From: Rhyzopertha dominica
Taxonomy: Eukaryota; Arthropoda; Insecta; Coleoptera; Bostrichidae
Direction of reading: 5' to 3'
DNA length: 64,000 nt
NCBI GenBank assembly: GCA_025024175.1
Contig: QCXZ01000137.1
Location: forward strand, 79,608,680-79,672,679
The notes beneath the pieces are model-generated. The model was not told the DNA's origin, did not search any database, and saw only the letters and a program-made list of their open reading frames with translations. Positions 33,492 to 44,800 of the stretch are shown piece by piece. The position numbers were made by a program, and so were the translations under genes. Numbering within the stretch: position 1 is the first letter of the stretch; the number at the start of each line of letters is the position of its first letter.

Positions 33492-34409
33492 CTATATGAA
33501 GCATTTATTATAAGTTGCAAACATAAATGTTAGATCGCTACTGAACTCCTTTCTAGATTTTTCAAAAAGAGCTTGTTGCATCTGATTTAAAGTTAAAGGA
33601 GCAGGAACACGACTTCGCATCCTTCGTCCAAGCATGTCCCAAACATGTTCAATTGGGTTCACATCTGGACTTATCGCTGGGCACTCCATAACAGGAATGT
33701 CTAATTCGTTTAAGCACTGTTGTGTGATTCTCCCGGTGTGCGGTCTGGCATTATCATGCATCAGAAGAAAGTCGTGTACAATAAAATCAACATAGAGGAC
33801 AACAAGATCTTGGAGAATTTCATCAATGTACCTGGCAGCAGTTAAGGAGCCTCTTGGAAGGACGTAAAATTCTGTACGTGCCTCCAGAGAAATTCCTACT
33901 CACACCATAACTGAGCCTCCTTGGTAACCTACCCTGGGACTGAAGGTACATTCTGCAAAACGCTCTTGTTGTCTTCGCCACACTCTCTCACGACCATCTG
34001 GAGACCGCAGGCTAAATCTGGACTCATCGGTAAACAAAACGCGTCCCTATTCATTTTCACCCCAGTGCTTGTGATTTCTGGCAGACTGAAGTCGCGCAAC
34101 ACGATGACGCCTAAGAAGCTCTGGGCCTGTTGCAGGTCTACGNCTGGTAAGATTGGCTTCTCCAAGTCTTCGTCTAGCGCGACGATCTCGAAGACTTTGT
34201 AAGACGACAAACCGATCATCATGAGCGTTAGTTCTTCGTTGGGGACCAGTTCCAGGTCGTCTGGTGTAAGCTCCAGTTTCCAAGAAACGTGTAAAAATAC
34301 GGTGCACAGTGCTATTGGATATGTGATACTGTTGGGCAACATATCGATCAGTTCTTCCGTCTTGAAGCAATGCAACAAAAGCAGCCGCGGTTTCGGGATT
34401 AACAGCCAT
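33492..34409 (-). pseudogene. Tc1-like (DD34E) transposase, several frame breaks
   Basis: The start is ATG 34407-34409 (MAVNPETAAAFVALLQDGRT). The paired-type N-terminal DNA-binding half (VAQQYHISNSTVHRIFTRF, then RRPGTGPQRRTNAHDDRF) is followed by the first catalytic D in LFTDESRFSL near 34025, the second D in LMHDNARPHTGRI and the E in SPDVNPIEHVWDML. The last two are separated by 34 residues. Frame changes occur between 34045 and 33760 and one ambiguous base lies at 34143. Length of about 305 codons is slightly below the family norm of 340. Terminal repeats were not found, so the element boundaries are open. Confidence 0.82.
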
Positions 34410-34614
34410 AACAAAACCACTTTAAAATGTGATTTACACCTGTCAGATTTCTCAAAACAATAAAAACAAAGCATTGTTACAGTGGGTTCATGGCCAACTA
34501 TGCACTTTTAAGTTATAAGATCTGTGCTATTTTTTATTTTTGTGAGCCTTACAACATTTAAGATACGAAAAACACGGGATTCTTAGGAAAACTATAAGCA
34601 GCTGAGAAATTTTG

Positions 34615-34830
34615 GACTGCTTCAATCCGCCGCAAAAAAAGCATATCTGGCTCATTTAGATGAAAAAAACTGATAAAAGTAAGTTTTGGAAATCCCTAGA
34701 TTCTTTTAAAATACACAATAATAGTAGAAAGCGCCAAATTTCTATAAACTTCTTACAGAATCAAGATCTTATAACCAATTATTCGAAACAATTGTTTTCG
34801 AAAAAAATCATGAATCTCAGAATGCGATAA
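34615..34830 (+). pseudogene. Weak non-LTR ORF2 linker fragment
   Basis: Translation gives AAKKAYLAHLDEKN and, after a one-base shift, SKFWKSLDSFKIHNNSRKRQ then INFLQNQDLITNYSKQLFS. This resembles the linker between endonuclease and RT in jockey-like elements (K..Y.....n.k.fWk.l followed by INxhF). Stops are present. The call rests on motif order only. Confidence 0.3.
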
Positions 34831-34948
34831 ATTATTATAAACAAAATTTCTTTGACCTTGATACTGGCTATGAAAAGTCTCAAGGCTAATGCTGCAGGAT
34901 GAGACTATATCTCTTTACAGATGTTTTAAATGTGTTTTCCTGTAATTA

Positions 34949-36162
34949 CGAGGCATGTTTTTTAAGTAAGTACCGTTTTGCGATTCCGCCGCCGCAGCGC
35001 TACGGTCGGCGTTCCGCGCATGCGCGCTGGTTACCTACATCTCTTGTCTACGCACTGACGTCATTACAGTTTGATTCTTCATTGTATACGTTGTTTACTA
35101 AGTGTTTAAGATGCCTACGACAATCGTGAGTCCCGCCGATTGTGAAGTACGGGCTGTTATACGATTTCTTAGTGCTAAAGGCGTAAAACCGATCGATATT
35201 CATGGTGAGATCTTTGAAGTTTACGGACAAAACATTATGAGTGATGGAATGGTAAGGAAATGGGTGAGAGCATTTAAAGATGGCGGCACAAATGTGCATG
35301 ATGAAGAACGGAGTGGGCGTCCTTTAGTCGTTAATGAAGATTTGGTGCAGAAAGTGAAGAAAAGGTGAGAGAAAACAGACGCTTTACAATTTCATCATTG
35401 TGCGACTGCTTTCCTCAATATTCTCGTAGTGTTTTGTATCGCATTGTGACCGAGAACTTGAATTACCGGAAATTGTGTTCACGTTGGGTTCCGAAAATGT
35501 TGACGGATTTGCACAAAACCCAACGTTTAGGCAGTGCATTGACTTTCCTTGAGCGGTACCACAATGAAGGTGAAGATTTTTTAGACCAAATTGTTACTGG
35601 CGACGAAACATGGTTGGCCTATGTCACACTAGAATCGAAACAACAATCCATGGAATGGCGACATTCATCATCACCCAAAAAAATGAAGTTTAAGCAAACA
35701 ATTTCTGCCCGGAAAATCATATGCACAGTTTTTTGGGACAGAAAAGGAGTATTGCTAGTGGAGTTTCTGCCTCGTAATGAGACAATCAATGCAGCGTCTT
35801 ATTGTAAGACATTGAACAATCTGCGTCGTGCAATCCAGAACAAAAGACGTGGCAAGTTGAGTAAGGGTATCGTTTTGCTGCATGACAATGCCCGTCCACA
35901 TGTGGCTAATCGGACCAAAGATCTCATCAAATCTTTTAAATGGGAAACTCTAGATCATCCTCCATACAGCCCTGATCTGGCGCACAGCGACTACCATTTG
36001 TTCCTGCACTTGAAGAAACACCTGGGTGGTCAGCGTCTTCAAGACGATAACGAAGTCGAAACATTTGTGATACAGTGGTTAACAAGTCAGGCGGCAGAAT
36101 TTTATGAGGAGGGTATTCAAAAACTGGTGCCACGTTATGACAAGTGCCTCAATATTCACTTA
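34949..36162 (+). mobile_element. Mariner (DD34D) element, copy 2 (3' end missing)
   Basis: TA at 34947-34948 then CGAGGCATGTTTTTTAAGTA is the 5' terminus. A GC-rich 5' untranslated segment (34980-35035) absent from copy 1 is present here. Similarity to copy 1 stops at about 36162, a few codons before the end of the transposase, so the 3' untranslated region and inverted repeat are lost. Confidence 0.9.
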
Positions 36163-36165
36163 TAA
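35111..36165 (+). pseudogene. Mariner transposase (DD34D) with one frameshift and a lost C-terminal tip
   Basis: The start is ATG 35111 (MPTTIVSPADCEVRAV). It is nearly identical to the frame at 11698-12768. A single C is missing after 35358 (AAAGTGAAGAAAAGG versus GTGAACGAAAAGG), shifting the frame at about residue 83. The remainder is open from 35365 to 36165. The first catalytic block keeps the usual TGDETW, the second is LLHDNARPHVA, and the third is YSPDLAHSDYHLF with P changed to H. The C-terminal RNYVEK is replaced by unrelated sequence. Together with copy 1 this indicates recent activity of the family. Confidence 0.9.
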
Positions 36166-36800
36166 TACCACAAGAGCTTCAAAATTATCGGGTATTTCCC
36201 GATAGGTTCGTTGCAAACAAATAAAGTCGTCAAGTTTTTCAGGTTAAAAAATCACGAGCGCTTAATATATGGTAAATACATTACAGTTATTTTATAAATT
36301 TACAAAAATGAGGAACCGCATTAATGACTAACAATTAAAAGAAAAGAAAATAGAACCATACAAATGGATATTTTAATAGAAAATATTGTTTACGTTTATT
36401 AAAGTATCAAGCAACGATCTATGAGACTGACTTATGCAGAGGGTTATACAGCTTGATGGTCGGCCGTCGTAAACTATTGCATAGCAATCAATAAAACATA
36501 GAAGCTTTTATAACAAATTTTATTTAATGCAGACCTGATGCTAACTGGCGCGACCCGCGATCTATTTTTATGTGATACTTTATTGGGTTTGCATTTTCCG
36601 ATGTATAAAATAAAAGCCTTCGCATGTCATAACGAATTTATACAAATTTAATATAAAAACATACAAATTAGTAAGTAGAAAATTATTTACATTTCTTAGA
36701 AAAAATTTACAATAGTGCACAATAAAATTTATACACGGTATCAATTATGTGCATTACAGCTTGTTAATAAGCACATTACAAGAGTCACAAACTAAAAAGA
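36166..36800. other. AT-rich DNA, probably including the 3' flank of the next element
   Basis: No gene. The part nearest 36800 is probably 3' untranslated sequence of the long-spaced DDE element, whose terminus I could not place. Confidence 0.4.
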
Positions 36801-37345
36801 TTACTCACTATCACTTTCACTGCTAAAATCACGATTAACTTCTATTATTAATTCTTGTACATGATTCGCTCTGTACCGATTTTCAATGTCCAGTACATGC
36901 CGCAATGAATTTCTCCATGCATCGACACTTGTTAATTCAGCTTCGTATCTAATTTTTAGCAGCATTTCATTGCTAAATTTTCCACCGGTGTTCCCTCGTC
37001 GAATTCTTTGTTTCTACTGCCCCGATATCATTTCAATAGGGTTGAAAATGCAATGATATGGGGGTAATCGTAGAATGGTGTGTCCACATTCAGAAGCGCG
37101 AATGTCAATTTTAAATTTTTTCGAAAACTTTTTTGTGCCGAGCACTTCCAACAATTGTTTTTCTGTGTAGTCATCTTTGAAATATAAATATTCTTTTCTT
37201 AAAAACTCTTCAATGGTTGTCTTATTAGTTGTTGTATTTGGATGGTAACTAGCGTTGTCCATTACTATGACGCTGTTTGGTGGGAATTGGGGCAGTAACG
37301 TGTTTATGAACCAATTTTCAAACACTTCCGCATTCATATCAGAAT
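36801..37345 (-). pseudogene. Long-spaced DDE transposase (DD82E-like), 3' part, copy 1
   Basis: The minus-strand open part begins MNAEVFENWFINTLLPQFPP, then VIVMDNASYHP (second catalytic D), an intervening basic stretch (TEKQLLEVLGTKKFSKKF), CGHTILRLPPYHC and NPIEMI (catalytic E). Here 74 residues separate D and E. The related copy at 63.6 kb has seven more just after SYH, giving about 81. A stop replaces the codon after SGQ; beyond it similarity runs on (SNEMLLKIRYEAELTS, then RHVLDIENRYRANHV) to an acidic tail SSESDSE and a stop at 36801. The first third of the protein is deleted: sequence jumps at about 37345 to upstream element DNA. The family resembles the DD82E 'Sailor' group, but this is inference from spacing. 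Confidence 0.7.
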
Positions 37346-37952
37346 GATAATCGGTTTAAAATCAGCAATAATCTGTTTGACCAGTTGCCCTACGAAATGT
37401 ATTTGTCACAAACGCCTCTTAATAAGTGGCTAAATGTAAGCATATAAGTAGGTATGACTGAATAAGTAAAAAATATTGCACTTATATGCTGTAAAACTTT
37501 AAAATATACATGTAGGAAACAACGTTAATGACCCTCGGGATTAAAAGAAAATTTTAACCTGTGAAGAAACAGGGCAGAGGACGATTGCACACGGTGATCA
37601 AAAATTAGAAGTATGGGCTGCCGCATTGAAATTGGAATGTACCATTCATGGTTATAAAAATAGATACTACTCATTAAATTAGGAAAGAATACGATTTAGT
37701 CATACATTAAAAGCTATTTGATGAGAAATATTTGTAGTTCAAATAATAATACCTCATTGATTTATGTGTACGGAAAAAAATTTAAAAAAACCTAAACACA
37801 ATTTTTGAATACGGTCCACTCCGCTGCAAAACAGTGGAACGTGCAGAACCCGTCTGTTATTTACGACAACTTCAGGTAATACTTGTAAACCATTGTAAGC
37901 GGTAATCGGCTGTTCGTATAACGAGTCTCGTAGGTGGTTGCTTGCAACTATA
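37346..37952 (-). mobile_element. Upstream non-coding part of the long-spaced DDE element, copy 1
   Basis: This block matches 62598-63283 in inverted orientation: TTTAAAATCAGCAATAATCT, ACAGTGGAACGTGC, TATTTACGACAACTTCAG and GTTGCTTGCAACTATA are shared. It is joined directly to the transposase 3' part, so about 450 bases present at 63.28-63.73 kb are deleted here. An open frame in this block (37754-37969) is also readable in the other copy, but that copy has stops and mostly replacement changes. Confidence 0.75.
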
Positions 37953-38530
37953 TCATTTAATAAAAGCATACTTAAAGCATTACTTGTTATTTGAGTAATG
38001 GGAAGGCGTTACATTACGGATCTGCAGCCAATCAAAACCGATTTTAACCGAGAACCAGAATTATTATTTCTTAATTATGTGCAGCTGAACCAAAATCGAA
38101 CAAAAATAGTTTTTAGCTCCTAGTCGTATATCAAAGAACATCGCTATAAGTTTCATACATTTAAATTCCAAGCCTCTGCTTCGTGCCGCGTACCTCGTAA
38201 TGATTAAAAATGCCTCCCGGTAGATTTAGTTACAGGGCTCTGTTTCCATCGTATACCATAAACTTCATGGAGCACATGCCCTTAGGCGAGTTCTGAACTG
38301 ATGAAACTTGCACACGTCACGGTGCTCAACTTCAAAGTGTGTTAACCTAAGAGCAATCACATTATTATAAAGCGATTTTGGGGTGTGTTTACGCGGCCTA
38401 TCGGTGCGAGTATGGTGTTTACGCATTGTCAGCTTTCGACGTAGACTACTGTTTCAATTAAAATATACCATGCATTAGTAATAGCAATTCATACCTACGC
38501 ACAGCAAAGAACTGTATGGTAGTCGTCATA
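37953..38530. other. Non-coding DNA
   Basis: No element motif or gene seen. Composition is more mixed at about 38.15-38.45 kb. Confidence 0.5.
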
Positions 38531-38532
38531 TA

Positions 38533-38802
38533 CAGGGTGATTTTTTGAAAACTTCACACCTTAAATAACTTTAAATATAGCAAAAATTTAAAAATTTGCA
38601 AAAACAGGTAAATTTTTGTTTGCAAGGGGACAACTTTTGAGATAAGTTTTTAATGGATAGCGCTTACTCTCTGAGCAGGGTAGACACCCATCAAAATTTT
38701 AAATGGAACTATCCATCTTGTGATACATCATTTGAAAGCTTATTTCACAAAGAGTCTGGCCATGTAATTAGTTTTACCACGTTTAACTTATTGACGGGGT
38801 AA
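38533..38802 (+). repeat. Left long inverted repeat of family B copy B
   Basis: About 270 bases pairing with 40551-40822. Contains CTTCACACCTTAAATAACTT and ends at GACGGGGTAA. Confidence 0.88.
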
Positions 38803-39111
38803 TAGATTAATAGTGCCTACGAAACAGGTTGCTTACTAAATTGAATATTTTGGACTCTTTTCAACAAAATGTATTTTATTTTAGAGCGGAAATAAAATTT
38901 GTCCTTACGAGAACCCAAAATTTAAACAAACAACTTGTAAAAAATATGACACTTAAAAAAACTCCCAGAATACTGAAAATTTTCTTTTAACATTATTATT
39001 AACATTAAAGTATTTATCATGTAATTTTTCAGAAAGTCCATGTCCACGAAAAAAAAATTATTTATTTGTAACTCCAAAAACAGTGTGAACAAAACCATAG
39101 AAATTCAAACC

Positions 39112-40191
39112 TTACAATAGATTCTCAAAATGTGCACCACCTCTTTCCATACAATAATACAGACGGTTCTCGAACTCCTGCTGCACTTTTCGGAAAGTTT
39201 CAGGTGGAATCCTCCGGCACTCGTTAATAATTCTTTCTCGCAGATCGTCCAGGCTAGTAGGCTGTGTTTTGTAAACCACAGATTTTAAATGACCCCATAG
39301 AAAGAAATCTAAAGCAGTCAAATCGGGTGATCGTGGCGGCCATTCAATTGTTCCACGCCTACCAATCCAGTGAAGAGGAAATCTATGATTTAACCAATTT
39401 CGCACATTAATGGCGTAATGCGGTGGGGCTCCATCATTTTGGTAAAACAATTCGTATTCATCCAATATTGGATTTCCTTCAGGGTAACGTTGGTTTTCTA
39501 ATTGCTCTGTGATTAAAGGATCAATAACGTTATCAAGTAATTCTAAATACATTCCCCCATTTAGCGTCCCATCAATGAAAATTGGACCTACAATTGCGTT
39601 GCCAAGTATTCCAGCCCAGACGTTCAGCTTCTGAGGAACTTGTGTATGACCTTCTCGAAAAATATAAGGATTTTCGTCACTCTAGTACCAGACGTTATGT
39701 TTATTTACAGAGCCGTTCAAAAAAAATGTGCATTCATCACTGAAGCAGATATTTTTTATTAGATTTGGATTTACTGTAATCTTTTCTGTCATAATTTCGC
39801 AAACTTGCAGTCTTCTATCGAAGTCATCTTCGCCGAGTTCCTGGAGAGTTTTCATCTTATAGGGATGGAATTTGTGCAGTTTTGTAACTTTCCTTACAGA
39901 TGAATAAGAAAGTCCAGTGGCTGTAAAAATGTTACGCAAAGAGCTAGTTGGATCCATTGCAAAATGACCAAGTACTTCAAGTTGGGCCATTTCATCAACG
40001 ACTCTATTCCCTGCCCTTTTTTTGTTTACTAGAGATCCAGTGTCTTGAAATTTCTGCACGAGATCGAGAATGTCGTCAACATTTTTATCGGGGTGCCGTT
40101 CGTTAAACACCCTTGCTGACGCACGAGCACAGCTATGCTCAGCACCGTAAATAAAAATTATTTCTACCCTTTCGGCAGTTGAATAAACCAT
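39112..40191 (-). pseudogene. Family B DD41D transposase, single in-frame stop
   Basis: The start is ATG 40189-40191 (MVYSTAERVEIIFIYG) and the stop is at 39112. The frame is continuous for about 359 codons except for one TGG-to-TAG change at about 39683, within the segment between the first and second catalytic blocks (copy A has W there). Blocks in order are the N-terminal HTH, HTH 2 (IFTATGLSYSSVRKV), ICFSDECTFFLNG, NVWAGI, YQNDGAPPHYA and RSPDLTALDFFLWG, with 41 residues between the last two aspartates. It retains DEMAQLEV, lost from copy A. The second block has H changed to N before the aspartate. This is the least damaged family B copy. Confidence 0.9.
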
Positions 40192-40550
40192 TATCACTTG
40201 GACTCTCACTTTAAAATTTCACGCGATTTATAAAAAGGAATGTGAACAAAAAGATGGTCGTGCCAAGAAGTAGCCAAAAAGTTGAAACAAAAAATTGTAA
40301 ACACAAAGTAGATAATTATTTAGCCAATTCAGTATAAACTGTCGAGTTGCAATATCAAGTAATGTCGAAAGAAAATTTTAAGTATTTTTGGCATTTTGCT
40401 TAGGTGTAACAATTATTTTTTTAGTTTTAAGTTTTTTTAGGCTTAAGTAAGGACAATTTTTATTGTAACTGCAAGACAATAAATTTTGTTAAAAAAACTC
40501 CAAAATATTCCATTTTATAAGCCACTTGCTACAATGCACTTTTTGACCCA

Positions 40551-40822
40551 CTACCCCGTCAATGGGTAAAAAATAGTAAAACTAATTACATGGCAAGACT
40601 CCTTGTGTAATAAGCTTTTAAATGATGTATCGTAAGATGGGTAGTTTCATTTAAAATTTTTTGAATGGGTATCTACCCCGCTAAGAGGGTAAGCGCTATC
40701 CATTAAAAACTTATCTCAAAAGTTGTCCCCTGCAAACAAAAGTTTACCTGTTTTTGCAAAATTTTAAATTTTTCCTCTATTTAAAGTTATTTAAGGTGTG
40801 AAGTTTTCAAAAAATCACCCTG
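40551..40822 (-). repeat. Right long inverted repeat of family B copy B
   Basis: Reverse-complement partner of 38533-38802, ending at the TA duplication at 40823. Confidence 0.88.
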
Positions 40823-40824
40823 TA

Positions 40825-41551
40825 TACAACCTCGTTGTCTGCAATTTCTTACACCGGTATCGTACTTCTTCCCAGTCAAAATAGCAATTATTTGAAGTTA
40901 AAACAATTTTCCAAAGCTAATTACTTCTCAATCCCACATAAGCCAGGCACAGATTCAGTGTTCCCTAATTGTCTAAGTGGCTCTGTTTAGAAACACCTCC
41001 TAATCCACTAGAACATAATAGAATTTCGAAATTTCGTGACTGGCTGATTTCTGCCTGAACTGCTGATTAGGTTAGCGAGCTTGGTGCTCTCATGAACCTG
41101 TCCCATGCAAATCAAGCCATCTAAGTTGGAACTTGCTGCAGATGAGTGGCACGTTTGATAGTTGCATTCGTCCTGCTGTGTGTCCTAATAAGTATGAATA
41201 ATACATCGACGGCAGTGTTGGGCCCTATCTCGCGTTTCTTGGAGCACATTGAGGTTTTACCCCGTTGCTCAACCGGAGCTCCTGTGAATTTATAGCTTGC
41301 GTAGGCGTACGCTTCCTGGCGATAGCAAAATGAGAGGAGCGCACATACATATGTGGGACTTTATGGACTCAAAAGCTAGAAACACCTGGTTTTATTACAA
41401 GATGGATGCTAAGATTGTTATAACATGAACACTCTTCTTTATTTTGTTAAATAAAGCGATATATGTAGGGGTATTGAGACATCTGAACTTTTGCGTACAC
41501 GTACCGAAGACAAGGCAGCTTGTGTCCCTATCGATAAAATGTAAAAATCCC
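40825..41551. other. Non-coding DNA, mixed composition
   Basis: TE-free by inspection, somewhat GC-richer at about 41.1-41.35 kb, and includes an octamer ATGCAAAT at about 41113. No gene seen. Confidence 0.4.
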
Positions 41552-41779
41552 CTATTTGCCCCTAAACATAATTGTCCTTAACGCATATTGTCTATAAAGG
41601 TCACGAGGTAATTTCGGGATTGTCCCTAAACGGAGTTTTACAAATTCCGGATCTGATTCTAATTTAAAGTTTACTTTTTCATACAATTTTGCCAACCAAG
41701 CTGCTTTTGAAGCTTGTAACGTATTTGTATTCGACAATTTTAACTTTTGCATAAACACTTTTATACTATAATTACACAA
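41552..41779 (-). CDS. Short unrecognised frame
   Basis: 75 codons on the minus strand with protein-like composition (LQASKAAWLAKLYEKVNFKL, then a KLPRDLYRQYALRTIMF stretch). No motif I can assign. No splice sites or neighbouring coding parts were identified. It could be a remnant of an element ORF or chance. Confidence 0.2.
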   Translation of the reverse strand: MCNYSIKVFMQKLKLSNTNTLQASKAAWLAKLYEKVNFKLESDPEFVKLRLGTIPKLPRDLYRQYALRTIMFRGK

Positions 41780-43094
41780 ATAAAGGCATTTCTGTCACCT
41801 GCACTGTTGAAAATTGCAACANCATCGATTATAGTTTAGATGAATTATTATAGTTATGGTTTGTCGTTTGAGAAAATCAGCTGAAAAAAAATTGCTCATT
41901 AACTTTACAGAAATAAACATTTTTAAAAATTTACTATTTATTTGTTCTAAAAAATTGAAAGATCTGACTGTAATTCGTATTACAAATAGACATATATCAG
42001 CATGTGCAGAAGGCGGAAAATGTGTATAATTACCACATAACTACCTATAGCTAATATGAAATCTTTCTAATTCTCGATCAACGAGTAAACTATACTTAAA
42101 AGTGCAAGTTTAGAGTTATTAAGTTGTATGGAAAGTTAGCTTTATTTTTAGCCTGTGTACTAAATATAATATACCTGTATGGTAGGTTTAAATTCGCTAC
42201 TTGAGAGCACTGACCAAATAACGACGTTAATCAGATTTTTGCACTCCTTCTCTAATTAGCTATTGTCACAAACATGCATTTATCCAGTTTTGGTTTTGGT
42301 CACCACAGTTCAAAACGTTTATACATTGTAATTGTAACTTTCCCAATGTGTCACCTGGCTACATTTTCTGGTCACATGTAGTAAGTCTCTAATTCGAGTG
42401 TAATTTTTTTTGGACACATATTCTTTTGTTGTCTTTCAGTTTTGTATTAAATAAGCAGCATACTTTTAAGTAATATCGTCTATATTTATCATGGCTTTCT
42501 GGTGTAGCTAACATATCTTTTCTGACACCAAGGTTTGTAGTAATTTTGACATAAAAAAATGTATGGAAAGGTCATGATTAATATACTTTTGTGTGGATTA
42601 TAATGAATGCTGTACTCAGATGTAGTTTCAGTATGGTTCCTAACAAGCTAAAACGCTTCTCTACTTACTTTATTGACTCGATTGTTATGTTTTGCTCTCT
42701 GATCTGAAGTTTTTTTCAAAGCGTTGTAGTTGGCGAATAGCTAGAAACTCTACTTTGCAAATCTGTAAGTCTACTCCACTGACCTTTGCAAAGCAGTTTG
42801 CTATAAATTTCCTCTTTTATTACTTTAGATATTTTATTTTTCTAATTTGATCTCTATCTCTTAATGAAGTTAATCGAAAATCGACAAGCGTGTCAGCATT
42901 CTTAAAAATTATAAATTAATTATGTCAGATAATTTTCGGACCATGCCTTAGTAATCTCTTTATTGCAGAATCATATTGTTAAGCACCTGATAATGTGATT
43001 AAATGCGGAGATTTTAAAAATATCGATAATGATCTGTTAATGCATTTTTAATTGAGCCACCGTTTCATCTATTTCTCCAAGCCACAGAATGTCA
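41780..43094. other. AT-rich non-coding DNA
   Basis: Nothing recognised. One ambiguous base at 41822. Confidence 0.5.
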
Positions 43095-43390
43095 ACGTTA
43101 AATTAAATTGTTTTAATGAAATCGTATTAGATATTTTTGACACCTTGGCTCCCGTAAAACAAATTAAAATTAATTGGCATTAAAAAAGTTCGAAAAGTCT
43201 AGAAATCTTCGACACTGGGAATATTATAAAAACTCAAGAAATGTGGTGACGACAGCGGTACGCAAAGATAAGAAAAGATATATTAAATTTTGTTCCAATA
43301 GAATAGACAATAAAGCATTGTGGAAAAAAGTTAAGAAGACTAGTTGTATTAGAGAAATGGCCAGGCATATTGCCCATCTTCCGTAGATGA
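43095..43390 (+). pseudogene. Non-LTR ORF2 fragment, endonuclease-RT linker
   Basis: The translation starts VKLNCFNEIVLDIFDTLAPV (the FN..i..ifd.yAPvk motif after the endonuclease) and continues with LRHWEYYKNSRNVVTTAVRK and KALWKKVKK (the W..YkklRN.vt..vR....y... and lWk.lk motifs). This is the standard linker of jockey-like ORF2. Neither the endonuclease nor the RT is recognisable on this strand nearby. Confidence 0.6.
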
Positions 43391-43740
43391 TCCCAACGAA
43401 GTAAACAGATTTTTTCTGCAACATTCGTGCAATGAATGGACTCCAGGTCAAGATACAATTAAATTATTATAATTCAAATCTAAGACTACATTGCTCAGAA
43501 ACATTTTCCTTCTGTATCGTGTCGGAAAGTACCATATGTAAATGCCTTTTATAAATTAAAAGCCATTTAGTAGGAACAGATTAAATCAGTATTAATATGC
43601 TACTTTTATGGACTCCACACTATAGATCATAGAATAAACCACACCGCAATACAGAAGCTATTAAAATGTAAAATTAATACCTAATTTGTGATTATATCAT
43701 TATGTAAGAAGTAAACTATCAAGATACGAAAGGAAAATGA
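43391..43740. other. AT-rich spacer between two non-LTR fragments
   Basis: May contain decayed continuation of the plus-strand fragment; nothing certain. Confidence 0.35.
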
Positions 43741-44800
43741 AAGAATTTATTGGTGAAGCATTTTGAAAATTTTTCTCCGAACTGAGTATACAGAATCACT
43801 AAATATATCAACTTCAAGTGATGGATTAGTTAGCCTGCTTAATGAATTGTAGGACTTAATACTTCTAAGAAGTGGGGAGTTTGCATACGCATTAATGAAA
43901 TGTACAGGTATATAAAACAAATTATGAGACTTAGTGTTATACACCGAAGGCACCGAAATGTTCAGCATACTCAAAATAACTGTCGAGTCCACTGCACCAT
44001 TACAAATGCTGTGCAGATAACGGAGATCTGCAAAACTTCTTCGTAGCTCCTGAGGCAGCATGCGAAGGTGTTCACGAATAAGATCAGTACTCTCCAGCTC
44101 CAGACAAAGTTTATAAGCCCCATATCTAAGGAATTTGTTCTGAATCCTTCCAAGGCTATTGATGTACACAATACACTGGGGATTCCAAATAACCGATGCA
44201 TTGTTCAAAATACTATTGACGTAAGCCATGAACGAAGAATTAAAAGATTTACATTTCCTAAATCAGAGCAAACTCTAAAAATAAATCCCAGGCTATTATT
44301 TGCCTATATGTTCACTAAATAGCATCTTTGAATCAAACACAACACCCAAATCTCTAATTGAATTAACCCTATTCAACAAGCTACTGTTTATACTATAATC
44401 AAATTTTATAAAGTTCTTATTCCTGGTAAATGATATCGGCAACATTTATCAATGTTAAGGAAAAGGCTATTACTCTGGCAGTATAGGATTGCAGCCTTTC
44501 ATTATTCTCCTGGAGAAGTTTGCAGCTGTCTACAGAAGAAACACAACGATAGATTTTTAACTCATCAGCATACATTAAAAGATTTTGATGTTTGAAACAA
44601 TTGGCAATGTCATTTATATGGACATTAAACAACAAAAGACCTAGATGTGATCCTTGAGAAACACCTGAAGTTATTTCTACTTGATCAGACTTAACCCTAA
44701 CAATTTTCACACCAATGTCTTCCAGTTTATTTAGCATTATAAAATGATCAATTTTGTCAAACGCTTTGCTGAAATAAAAGCGCAAAATGGTGTCTTGTTA
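43741..44800 (-). pseudogene. Non-LTR reverse transcriptase, palm to C-terminus
   Basis: The upstream part (44417-44785) reads FYFSKAFDKIDHFIMLNKL (motif 3), GVSQGSHLGLLLFNVHINDI (motif 4/5, usual GVPQGS.LGPLLF) and LLMYADELKIYR (YADD box with its second aspartate changed to glutamate). After a short gap and shift, 43747-44229 gives the thumb and tail: AYVNSILNNASVIWNPQCIV, RIQNKFLRYGAYKL and a long C-terminal region ending SVRRKIFKMLHQ. Both parts are minus strand in the right order, so they form one decayed copy lying head-on to the linker fragment at 43.1 kb. Confidence 0.75.

Larger units (their letters stand above)
38533..40822 (-). mobile_element. Family B DD41D element with long inverted repeats, copy B
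   Basis: TA at 38531-38532 and 40823-40824 flank inverted ends CAGGGTGATTTTTTGAAAAC. Length is 2290 bp. The inverted repeats (38533-38802 and 40551-40822) have the same GACGGGGTA boundary as copy A. The transposase is on the minus strand. Confidence 0.92.

Noticed and set aside
33929..34474. 181-codon minus frame overlapping the Tc1-like transposase
   Set aside because: Different frame from the recognisable transposase, no domain, and the plus-strand frame there is likewise a shadow.
34479..34510. TACAGTGGGTTCATGGCCAA as the Tc1-like terminus
   Set aside because: It points away from the transposase rather than closing the element, and no inverted partner was found.
37754..37969. Apparently conserved frame (VVNNRRV, VPLFCSGVDRIQK) in the upstream block of two DDE copies
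   Set aside because: The second copy (about 62.6-62.75 kb) has a stop inside and most differences change amino acids, as expected for neutral non-coding repeat sequence.
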